A stretch of 18,896 bases of DNA from JBDUDK01 sp040002995 (GTDB lineage: Bacteria; Actinomycetota; Acidimicrobiia; Acidimicrobiales; Ilumatobacteraceae): assembly GCA_040002995.1 (NCBI GenBank), contig JBDUDK010000113.1, positions 1 to 18,896 of the forward strand. The letters run 5' to 3'. A program made the position numbers and the translations under genes. The notes under the pieces were generated by a model. The model ran no database searches, was not told where the DNA came from, and saw nothing but the letters and a program-made list of their open reading frames with translations. Positions 7,702 through 13,944 of this stretch are shown here, one piece after another. Position 1 is the stretch's first letter, and every line of letters begins with the position of its first letter.

Positions 7702-9041
7702 TCGACTACTGCGACGCCGACCGCTGTCAGGCGGCCGGCTGCGAGCCGGCGCTGTGCCGCGGACTCGGGCTCGCCGACAACTCAGAGGTGTTCGCGCGCT
7801 CCTCGCGCGTCATTCCCGGCGGCGTGAGTTCGCCCGTGCGGGCGTTCCGTGCCGTTGGCGGCACCCCCTACGCCGTCGTACGCGGAGAAGGCCCCTACGT
7901 GTGGGATGTCGAGGGCAGCCGTTACATCGACCTCGTCCAGAGCTATGGCGCGTTGATCCTCGGACACGCGCACCCGGCCGTGGTCGCCGCGATCCGAGCC
8001 GCAGCCGCCGACGGCACCAGCTACGGGGCGCCCACCGCGCGCGAGATGAAATTGGCCGAGGCGATCACGCGGTGCGTACCGAGCTGCGAGTTGGTGCGGC
8101 TCGTGAACAGCGGTACCGAAGCCACGATGACCGCGGTGCGCGTGGCCCGGGGTTTCACCGGCCGCTCGAAGGTGATCAAGTTCGCGGGTAACTACCATGG
8201 GCACGCCGACTCACTCCTCGCCGAGGGTGGAAGCGGTGTCGCGGTACTCGGTCTGTCGGGTTCCGCCGGTGTCCCGTCCGGCGCGGTGGCGGCCACTGTG
8301 GTCGCGCCCTACAACGCGCTGCCCGAGATCGACGCCGACGTCGCCGCGGTCATCGTCGAGCCGGTGGCGGCCAACATGGGCCTGGTCGGTCCGGTGCCTG
8401 GCTTCCTCGAAGCGTTGCGCGCCGCGTGCGACCGCACGGGCGCCCTCCTCATCTTCGACGAGGTCATCACGGGCTTTCGTCTCGGCCTCGGTGGCGCGCA
8501 GGCGCGTTTCGACGTGCACGCCGACCTCACGTGCTTCGGGAAGGTCATCGGTGGCGGCCTTCCGATTGCCGCATTCGGGGGCCGGCGCGACGTCATGGAA
8601 GTGCTCGCCCCGCTCGGGCCCGTCTACCAAGCCGGCACCCTCTCGGGGAACCCACTGGCGACGGCCGCGGGTCTCACGGTTCTTTCTCGCCTCGACCCGG
8701 CCGTGTACGACGAGCTGGCGACCACAGCCACCCGGTTGGGTGACGGCTTGCGGGAGGCCATCGAGAGCGCCGGCCTACCGATCACCGTGCCCGTGATCGG
8801 CCCGCTCGTCGGCCTCCACTTCGCGTCGACGCCGGCCACCGACTATGAGTCCGCGAAGAAAACCGATGAGCGCATGTACGCGGCGTTCTTCCACGCCATG
8901 TTGCGACGCGGTGTGGCCCTGGCCCCGGGTGCCTACGAGATCGCGTTTCCCGGTCTGGCCCACGACGCCACCGTGATCGAGCAGATCGTCGACACCGCGG
9001 CTGCCGCGGCCACCGAAGTCGCGCGAAACGAGACTGACTAA
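7698..9041 (+). CDS. hemL: Glutamate-1-semialdehyde 2,1-aminomutase with a Cys-rich N-terminal extension
   Basis: A PLP enzyme that converts glutamate-1-semialdehyde to 5-aminolevulinate. It probably works next to HemA so that the labile aldehyde is passed on. Hallmarks are SRVIPGGVSSPVRAF (36-50), the NSGTEATM block (137-144), YHGHAD (166-171), FDEVITGFR (253-261) and the PLP lysine Lys282 in CFGKVIGGGLP. At 447 residues it is longer than the usual 425-435 because about 17-20 residues precede the normal N-terminus. The extension has cysteines at 5, 10, 15 and 20. GTG 7698 overlaps the hemB stop by GTGA, and no ATG, GTG or TTG lies between it and the conserved core. Its TAA overlaps the stop of the convergent flavoprotein gene. 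Confidence 0.95.
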   Translation: MIDYCDADRCQAAGCEPALCRGLGLADNSEVFARSSRVIPGGVSSPVRAFRAVGGTPYAVVRGEGPYVWDVEGSRYIDLVQSYGALILGHAHPAVVAAIRAAAADGTSYGAPTAREMKLAEAITRCVPSCELVRLVNSGTEATMTAVRVARGFTGRSKVIKFAGNYHGHADSLLAEGGSGVAVLGLSGSAGVPSGAVAATVVAPYNALPEIDADVAAVIVEPVAANMGLVGPVPGFLEALRAACDRTGALLIFDEVITGFRLGLGGAQARFDVHADLTCFGKVIGGGLPIAAFGGRRDVMEVLAPLGPVYQAGTLSGNPLATAAGLTVLSRLDPAVYDELATTATRLGDGLREAIESAGLPITVPVIGPLVGLHFASTPATDYESAKKTDERMYAAFFHAMLRRGVALAPGAYEIAFPGLAHDATVIEQIVDTAAAAATEVARNETD

Positions 9042-10297
9042 GAGTCGGGGAAGACGCGCGCGAGCGCGGCCGCGGCTTTGTAGGCGGCTTCCGCGGGGCC
9101 GATCTCATCGGGCCGCAAGAGGTTCGCCATGATGCGCAGCACCCACTCCATGAGGCTGCGCGACTGCATGCCGACGCGCGTGAGCTCGCGCATGAGCGCG
9201 GGCCGGCCGATGATCTTCGCGAAGAGGCGCGCCACCTTGAAGTAGCGCCCGTACTCGTCGTCGAGGAGGCGCGGGTAGGTCTGCAACACCGACCCATCGC
9301 GCGACGTCAAGGCCTCGGACAACACGCCGGCCGCCATGCGTCCCGTCTCGTACGCGTAGTCGATGCCCTCGCCGTTGAAGGGGTTGACCGTGCCCGCCGC
9401 ATCCCCGACGACGAGGTATGTGGGTCCGGCCTGCGGACCGACCGAGCAACCCATCGGCAGGCGTCCACCCACGGGCACACTCGTGGCGGTCTCGGGCGAT
9501 ATGCCCCAATACTCGGGAGCCATCGCCACGAATTCGTTCATCAAGTGCGTGGTGTTGACGCTCTTGAAGTCCTTGAACGTGGAGAGCAGGCCAACGCCGA
9601 CGTTGATCGTCCCGTCACCCACCGGGAAGATCCATCCGTAGCCGGGCAATTGGTGACCGGCGCGATCCTTCAAGTCGAGCGCGCTCTCGATCCAGGGTTC
9701 GTCGTGGAGGGGGCTCTCGAAGTACCCGCGAATCGCCATGCCCTGCGGGTAGTCGCGGTTGCGCGACGTCCCGAGTGCCCGTCCGAACCTGCTGTTCGCG
9801 CCATCGGCCACCACCACGTAGCGGCTGCGCAACTCCGTCGGTGCGTCGTCGTCCTTGTGCCGCACGACCGCGCCGCGCACGATGCCGCGGTCAACGACCG
9901 GAGCGACCGCCTCAGTGCCCATGAGCAACGTCGCCCCGGTCTTGACGGCGTGGTCGGCCACCATTTGATCGAGTTCGCGCCGCCGAACGACGTATCCGTA
10001 CGACGGGTAGATCGGGTGTTCTGGCCAACGAAGTTCGAGACTGATGCCATGGGCCACGGCGCGCAAGCCGTCGAAGCGGTGATAGGTGGCGAGCGCATCG
10101 GTGAGACCCATGTCGTCGAGTTGTTTGACGGCTCTTGGTGTGAGCCCGTCGCCGCACGTCTTTTCGCGTGGGAAAACCTTGCGCTCGACCACTGCCACCT
10201 CGTGGCCGGCGAGGGCGAGCCAATACGCCGTGGCGGCGCCCGCCGGACCGCCGCCGACCACGAGCACGTCGTAGGTCGGAGACGCAGTCTTCGTCAC
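9038..10297 (-). CDS. Geranylgeranyl-reductase-family FAD oxidoreductase, possibly the menaquinone side-chain reductase
   Basis: The 419-residue flavoprotein has the FAD dinucleotide fold GGGPAG at 15-20 and a glutamate ending strand two (VVER, 36-39). It also has the family-typical CGDGLTPRAV at 48-57, VVVADGANSRFGRALG at about 161-176 and the second FAD motif VVGDAAGTVNPFNGEGIDYA at about 296-315. This is the geranylgeranyl reductase family, which hydrogenates isoprenoid double bonds. In actinobacteria one branch (MenJ of Mycobacterium tuberculosis) reduces one menaquinone isoprene unit. The pairing here with a cytochrome c gene, beside quinol-oxidising complexes, favours that role over archaeal-type lipid reduction, but this is inference. 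GTG 10297 overlaps the upstream cytochrome gene by GTGA. Confidence 0.86.
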   Translation of the reverse strand: MTKTASPTYDVLVVGGGPAGAATAYWLALAGHEVAVVERKVFPREKTCGDGLTPRAVKQLDDMGLTDALATYHRFDGLRAVAHGISLELRWPEHPIYPSYGYVVRRRELDQMVADHAVKTGATLLMGTEAVAPVVDRGIVRGAVVRHKDDDAPTELRSRYVVVADGANSRFGRALGTSRNRDYPQGMAIRGYFESPLHDEPWIESALDLKDRAGHQLPGYGWIFPVGDGTINVGVGLLSTFKDFKSVNTTHLMNEFVAMAPEYWGISPETATSVPVGGRLPMGCSVGPQAGPTYLVVGDAAGTVNPFNGEGIDYAYETGRMAAGVLSEALTSRDGSVLQTYPRLLDDEYGRYFKVARLFAKIIGRPALMRELTRVGMQSRSLMEWVLRIMANLLRPDEIGPAEAAYKAAAALARVFPDS

Positions 10298-11169
10298 GGG
10301 GCCGCGGTCGTCGCAGTCGTCGTCGCGGCAGAGCCGGCCGTGGCTGTGCCACCGCCCGCCGCCTTCACGGCGTCGTCGACGAACTTTTGCCCATCAGCGG
10401 CATCCAAGGCGGCGGCGTACTTCGGCGCGTCGGGCGCGCACCAGTCGGTGTACTCCTTCTGCCAGTTGGCGTCGTTCGGATCGGCGCCGGAGATCACGTA
10501 GCGCTCTTCACAGACCGCACCGACGATCTGGGCGGCTGAAAGGCCGCCGTCGATCCCCCACGGGATCATCTGGCCACCGGCCAGCGCCCCACTTATCCGT
10601 TGCCCGCCCGCTCGAGCCGGGTCGCCATATGGCTTGCCCACCCCAGGGCTGCCGTTGAACACGAACTTCACTTGGTCTTCGAGCTTCGGGAACGTCTTTA
10701 AAACCTCGCCCTCGTTGAGCTTGTAACCGGTGCCGCCCTCGCCACCGTTGCCGTGGCAGGCCGAGCACGTGGCGAACACCTGAGTCCCGACGGCGAGCGC
10801 GCCGGTGGCCCGCTGCTTCACCGGGCTCATGGCCTCCATGTAGACGAACAGCCAGATCGGGAGGGCGGCGAGCACCGGCATCGCCCAGAACGGGATGCGC
10901 CTCCGGGCCTGTGCGGCCAGCACGTAGGGCGGCAACGGCTTGGGCGGGGGAGGGGCGGCCGGTTCCCTCGGCGTACGGGCGGCAGGAGCCGCCGCTGCCG
11001 CCGTCGGCACAGGCGTGGGAGCCGCAGACTCGACAGCTTCACCAGGCGCCGCCCCGCCCGCGGCCTCCGACGTTCCCGCCGTCTCCGGAGAGCCAGCCCC
11101 GCCGCTACCCGCCACAGCCTGACGGCGCTCCTGTGAGCGCTTCAGAAGATGCTCGGGGATTTCGGTCAC
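10294..11169 (-). CDS. Membrane-anchored monoheme cytochrome c with a long Pro/Ala-rich cytoplasmic N-terminus
   Basis: The 291-residue protein starts with MTEIPEHLLKRSQERR, then an Ala/Pro-rich low-complexity stretch to about residue 90. One membrane helix follows (about 93-113), then an external cytochrome c domain with heme motif CSACH (Cys135, Cys138, His139) and a likely axial Met201 in GGQMIPWG. Extra cysteines 220 and 244 could form a disulfide. The tail is Ala/Thr-rich. The sequence around FPKLEDQVKFVFNG (160-173) resembles the second heme domain of the diheme cytochrome at 14820, so the two are paralogous. It probably carries electrons from the bc complex to an oxidase, or is itself a complex subunit. 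GTG 11169 has a strong GGAGG six bases upstream. It is divergent from the bc operon. Confidence 0.88.
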   Translation of the reverse strand: MTEIPEHLLKRSQERRQAVAGSGGAGSPETAGTSEAAGGAAPGEAVESAAPTPVPTAAAAAPAARTPREPAAPPPPKPLPPYVLAAQARRRIPFWAMPVLAALPIWLFVYMEAMSPVKQRATGALAVGTQVFATCSACHGNGGEGGTGYKLNEGEVLKTFPKLEDQVKFVFNGSPGVGKPYGDPARAGGQRISGALAGGQMIPWGIDGGLSAAQIVGAVCEERYVISGADPNDANWQKEYTDWCAPDAPKYAAALDAADGQKFVDDAVKAAGGGTATAGSAATTTATTAAP

Positions 11170-11175
11170 GTGCGG

Positions 11176-11180
11176 CCTCC
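11176..11180 (-). promoter_or_regulatory. Strong ribosome-binding site of the monoheme cytochrome c gene
   Basis: GGAGG on the minus strand, six bases before GTG 11169. It fixes the start that places the IPEHLLKRS-like motif at the very N-terminus. Confidence 0.7.
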
Positions 11181-11203
11181 GCGACAGGTCGGGACGACCG
11201 CCA

Positions 11204-11233
11204 ACCTTACGTGGCTCCCCGGTGCAGGGTGAA
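11204..11233 (-). promoter_or_regulatory. Predicted promoter of the cytochrome c - flavoprotein operon
   Basis: On the minus strand TTCACC (11233-11228) and TAAGGT (11209-11204) are separated by 18 bases, matching a vegetative-type -35/-10 pair. It would give a leader of about 28 bases ahead of GTG 11169 that includes the GGAGG site. It lies over 100 bases from the Rex-like site at 11350, so direct Rex control of this operon is less certain. Confidence 0.35.
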
Positions 11234-11320
11234 TCCGCGTGGCGGGCGCCACCGTGGCGGGGACAAGGGTTGCCATGCGGTGATTCTGGCCGTGCTAGAC
11301 ACGGCGCCGACGCCCACCGC

Positions 11321-11350
11321 TTCGGAAATTCGGGTGGCGCTCGCTAGTGT
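11321..11350 (+). promoter_or_regulatory. Predicted promoter of the bc-complex operon
   Basis: TTCGGA (11321-11326), an 18-base spacer and TAGTGT (11345-11350, fitting TAnnnT) form a plausible promoter with a start near 11357. That start falls inside the Rex-like operator, the classical position for repression. Confidence 0.4.
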
Positions 11351-11367
11351 TGTGAGAGATTTCACGA
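11350..11367. promoter_or_regulatory. Predicted Rex operator in front of the bc-complex operon
   Basis: TTGTGAGAGATTTCACGA is an imperfect 18-bp palindrome that agrees with the Rex consensus TTGTGAANNNNTTCACAA at 12 of 14 defined positions. It begins at the last base of the predicted -10 and covers the predicted transcription start. It lies 17 bases upstream of GTG 11385, in the 215-base region between the divergent cytochrome c and bc-complex operons. Confidence 0.62.
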
Positions 11368-11371
11368 TGTT

Positions 11372-11378
11372 GAGGGAG
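11372..11378 (+). promoter_or_regulatory. Ribosome-binding site that decides the start of the first bc-cluster gene
   Basis: GAGGGAG at 11372-11378 lies six bases before GTG 11385. This selects GTG 11385 over ATG 11367, which overlaps the operator, and over ATG 11397. Confidence 0.6.
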
Positions 11379-11384
11379 CGTCTC

Positions 11385-11864
11385 GTGAGTACCGCGATGT
11401 TCGCCACCAAGTACTACGTACCGGGCCTCAACATGGCGCTCATCGTGTCGTTCGTCGTCACTGTCGCCCTCACACTGTTGGTGATCCCGTACGGCAAGCG
11501 GCGCAAGCCCGGCACCCCTGCCTCGTGGGGTGAAGCGATGCTCGCGGCCACCTATGTATTCGGCGTGTTGTTTCTCGCGTACGGCGTGGTCCCCCACCAG
11601 TGGCTGACCCACGCTGGCAACGAACTCGGATGGCGCACCGACAAGATTCTCATCGGGCCGAAGATCGGCCCACGCCACCTGCTCAAGTACTTCCCCTTCA
11701 CCATCACGGCCGCGGCGTTGCAAGACACCATCGCCGTTGTCATCTACGCCTTCTTCCTTGGTTTGCAGATCGCTATGTGGTCGTGGTGGCAGAGGCGGGG
11801 CAAGAAGCCCAGCGTCGAGGTCGCCACCTCCACATACGGCCGTCCTCTGGTGAAGAAAGCCTGA
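11385..11864 (+). CDS. Three-helix membrane protein of unknown function, first gene of the bc-complex operon
   Basis: The 159-residue protein has hydrophobic segments at about 15-35, 50-69 and 113-134. Basic stretches follow the first (GKRRKP) and last (RRGKK) helices. A loop of about 43 residues between helices two and three contains His71, His75 and a GPKIGPRHLLKYFPF segment. There is no heme-c, iron-sulfur or other cofactor signature, and I do not recognise the family. It starts the operon directly behind the Rex-like site, with three bases before the ferredoxin gene, so a role as an accessory or anchoring subunit of the bc complex is the simplest inference. The hydrophobic helices and strong ribosome-binding site support a real gene. 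Confidence 0.8.
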   Translation: MSTAMFATKYYVPGLNMALIVSFVVTVALTLLVIPYGKRRKPGTPASWGEAMLAATYVFGVLFLAYGVVPHQWLTHAGNELGWRTDKILIGPKIGPRHLLKYFPFTITAAALQDTIAVVIYAFFLGLQIAMWSWWQRRGKKPSVEVATSTYGRPLVKKA

Positions 11865-11867
11865 GCC

Positions 11868-12281
11868 ATGGCCAAGAACGACGCCAACCCCCCGATGCCC
11901 GACTGGTCCGACCAGTACCAACTCGTGGAGGTCGACGTCGACTATTTGTCGCGGGCCGTCAAGCCCAAGCAGTTCATCCACATCGATCAGTCCGAATGCA
12001 TCATGTGCGAGGGCTGTGTCGACATCTGCCCGTGGAAATGCATCCACATGGTGCAGCCCTCCGCGATCGCCGAGGCGGACGGTACGGAGCAGCCCGGCGC
12101 GGATCCCACCGACCACGTGATCTTCATCATCGACGACGACGTCTGCACCCGCTGCGCGCTCTGTGTCGATCGTTGTCCAACCGGAGTCATCATCATGGGC
12201 AAGGCTGGAGCGGCACCCGGCGATGGCGATCCCCATGCGCGTACTAACAACCACGGCTATGCCTACGGCATGCGCTTTTAG
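11868..12281 (+). CDS. 2[4Fe-4S] ferredoxin-type protein encoded within the bc-complex operon
   Basis: The 137-residue soluble protein has two classical 4Fe-4S motifs: CIMCEGCVDICP (Cys44, 47, 50, 54) and CTRCALCVDRCP (Cys93, 96, 99, 103). About 38 residues separate them, much more than in compact bacterial ferredoxins. A ninth cysteine, Cys58, sits just after the first motif. N- and C-terminal extensions of about 40 and 30 residues could bind a partner. There is no signal peptide, so the clusters should be cytoplasmic. It lies three bases after the 3-TM gene and 19 bases before cytochrome b. It is not nuoI, which would lie further along the nuo operon. An electron-transfer subunit docking on the cytoplasmic side of the complex is inferred. 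Confidence 0.9.
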   Translation: MAKNDANPPMPDWSDQYQLVEVDVDYLSRAVKPKQFIHIDQSECIMCEGCVDICPWKCIHMVQPSAIAEADGTEQPGADPTDHVIFIIDDDVCTRCALCVDRCPTGVIIMGKAGAAPGDGDPHARTNNHGYAYGMRF

Positions 12282-12285
12282 GCCC

Positions 12286-12291
12286 AAGGAG
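12286..12291 (+). promoter_or_regulatory. Ribosome-binding site of the cytochrome b gene
   Basis: AAGGAG nine bases before GTG 12301. It supports that start, which gives an N-terminal cytoplasmic extension of about 70 residues before the first helix. Confidence 0.6.
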
Positions 12292-12300
12292 CTCTGAGCA

Positions 12301-13089
12301 GTGGCCAAAACGATCGAGGGCAAGAGCTTCGGTCAACGCTTGGCGGAGCGCATGGCTCGGTTGGGCGAATCCACGAAGGGTTCCCAGGCGTGGAACTCGA
12401 TATTCCGCCCAGGCTCGATTTTCCGGAAGGGCTACAGCGACAGCCCGCGCAACCGCTCGTACGTGATCATGAACTCGGTGCTGTACCACCTGCACCCCGT
12501 CAAGGTGAAGCGTCACGCGGTGAAGGTGAGCTACACGCTCTGCCTCGGTGGGTTGAGCTTCTTTCTGTTCATCCTGCTCACCGTCACCGGCATCTTCTTG
12601 ATGTTCTTCTACCGGCCCACCACGGCCCAGGCGTGGAACGACATCTACACGCTCGAGACGTCGGTGACGTTCGGACTCCTCGTACGCAACATGCATCGAT
12701 GGGCCGCGCACCTGATGGTGCTGTCGGTGTTCCTTCACATGGCCCGCGTCTTCTATCACGGGGCCTACAAGCCGCCGCGTGAGTTCAACTGGGTCATCGG
12801 CGTGATCCTCCTCACGCTCACCTTGCTGCTGTCCTTCACGGGCTACCTGCTGCCGTGGGACCAGCTGGCCCTCTGGGCGGTCACCGTGGGTACCAACATG
12901 ATGGGCTACACACCGGTCTTTGGCACTCAGGTGCGTTTCGTATTGCTCGGCGGATCCGAGATCGGGGCCGAGACGCTCTTACGTTGGTATGTGCTGCACG
13001 TGTTGATGCTCCCGTTCGTGATCGTGATCTTCATGGCGATCCACTTCTGGCGGGTGCGCAAAGACGGCGGGATATCGGGGCCACTGTGA
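12301..13089 (+). CDS. b6-type cytochrome b (N-terminal, diheme part of a split cytochrome b)
   Basis: The 262-residue membrane protein corresponds to cytochrome b6, the four-helix half that binds two b hemes. The predicted heme ligands are His132/His146 and His233/His248, giving intervals of 14 and 15. That is the b6f pattern, not the 14/14 of mitochondrial-type cytochrome b. The segment CLGG followed by FFYRPTTAQAW aligns with the b6 region YCLGG...FYYRPTVTEAF, so Cys81 matches the cysteine (Cys35 of b6) that covalently holds heme c_n/c_i near the cytoplasmic quinone site. SFTGYLLPWDQLALWAVTVG (178-197) is a strong family block. The N-terminal extension is basic and longer than usual. It oxidises menaquinol together with the next gene product, which it overlaps by GTGA. 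Confidence 0.94.
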   Translation: MAKTIEGKSFGQRLAERMARLGESTKGSQAWNSIFRPGSIFRKGYSDSPRNRSYVIMNSVLYHLHPVKVKRHAVKVSYTLCLGGLSFFLFILLTVTGIFLMFFYRPTTAQAWNDIYTLETSVTFGLLVRNMHRWAAHLMVLSVFLHMARVFYHGAYKPPREFNWVIGVILLTLTLLLSFTGYLLPWDQLALWAVTVGTNMMGYTPVFGTQVRFVLLGGSEIGAETLLRWYVLHVLMLPFVIVIFMAIHFWRVRKDGGISGPL

Positions 13090-13934
13090 CCGAGATCCCC
13101 GAACACCTCCGCAAGCGCGCCGAAGAGGCCCGCCAGAAGGCCGAAGAAGCCAAAGGTGGGGCGAGCGCGCCAGCCGCCGGTGCGGCCCAAGAAAGCAGCG
13201 CACCCGCCGCCACGCCGCCGGAGTCAACGGCGGCTGAGTCGACGTCGTCAGGGGCTGAGTCGCGCATCCCCCCGCACCTTCTCGAGCGGTCGCGTGCCGC
13301 GAAGGCGGGTGCCGGAGGCGAGGCCGCAGGTGCGGCAGCGGGCGCAGGTACGTCTGTGGCCACCACGACCTCGGGAGGAGGCGTCGCCACCGCGGTGGCG
13401 CCCGCTACGGGGGGCGTGCCGGTCGGTGCGGGACCCGGCGGTCATACCCAGCGGCTGCTCACGGTCGTCAAGGCCGGCTCGATCCAAGACGTCAAGGCCA
13501 CGCCCATCGACAAGGTGCACGTGTGGCCGCACCTGCTCGTGGCCGAGTTCGTTGCTTCGCTCGTCTGTACCGCGTTCCTGCTGGTCTTTTCGGCGGTGGT
13601 GAACGCACCGCTGTTGCAACTCGCCAACATCAACCGCACGCCCAACCCGTCGAAGGCGCCGTGGTACTTCCTCGGGTTGCAGGAGCTGCTCACCATGTTC
13701 CATCCGATGGTCGCGGGCGTGACCATCCCCGGCATGGGCATCTTCGCTCTGATGCTGGCGCCGTATGTCGACCGCAACCCGAGCCACAAACCGGAGGACC
13801 GCAAGTTCGCGATCTCAATCTTCACCATCTTCATGATGTTCTGGGCCGTACTCGTGATCATCGGCTCGTTCTTCCGCGGTCCGGGGTTCAACTTCGTGTT
13901 CCCCTGGCGCGCGGGGATTTTCTTCGACCTGTAG
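13086..13934 (+). CDS. Subunit IV-like C-terminal part of cytochrome b with a long cytoplasmic N-terminal extension
   Basis: The last ~145 of 282 residues resemble cytochrome b6f subunit IV: KVHVWPHLLVAEF, a helix at about 150-173, the Qo-site segment, and helices at about 212-228 and 241-263. The Qo motif, usually PEWY, reads APWY (191-194) within NPSKAPWYFLGLQELL. The first ~120 residues are not part of the family. They begin MTEIPEHLRKRAEEARQ, nearly the same start as the monoheme cytochrome c at 11169. They contain a second copy, RIPPHLLERSRAAK (60-73), and are otherwise Ala/Gly/Ser-rich and probably unfolded. GTG 13086 overlaps the cytochrome b stop (GTGA). It forms the quinol-oxidising Qo site with cytochrome b and the Rieske protein. 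Confidence 0.9.
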   Translation: MTEIPEHLRKRAEEARQKAEEAKGGASAPAAGAAQESSAPAATPPESTAAESTSSGAESRIPPHLLERSRAAKAGAGGEAAGAAAGAGTSVATTTSGGGVATAVAPATGGVPVGAGPGGHTQRLLTVVKAGSIQDVKATPIDKVHVWPHLLVAEFVASLVCTAFLLVFSAVVNAPLLQLANINRTPNPSKAPWYFLGLQELLTMFHPMVAGVTIPGMGIFALMLAPYVDRNPSHKPEDRKFAISIFTIFMMFWAVLVIIGSFFRGPGFNFVFPWRAGIFFDL

Positions 13935-13944
13935 GAGCACCTCG

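Noticed and set aside
11239..11252. Inverted repeat GTGGCG-GG-CGCCAC between the divergent cytochrome operons
   Set aside because: The two-base loop and high GC background make it weak, and it matches no known operator or terminator.
11868..12281. Ferredoxin gene as a misplaced nuoI
   Set aside because: It lacks the NuoI N-terminal region and flanking motifs, lies upstream of cytochrome b, and is far from the expected position after nuoH.
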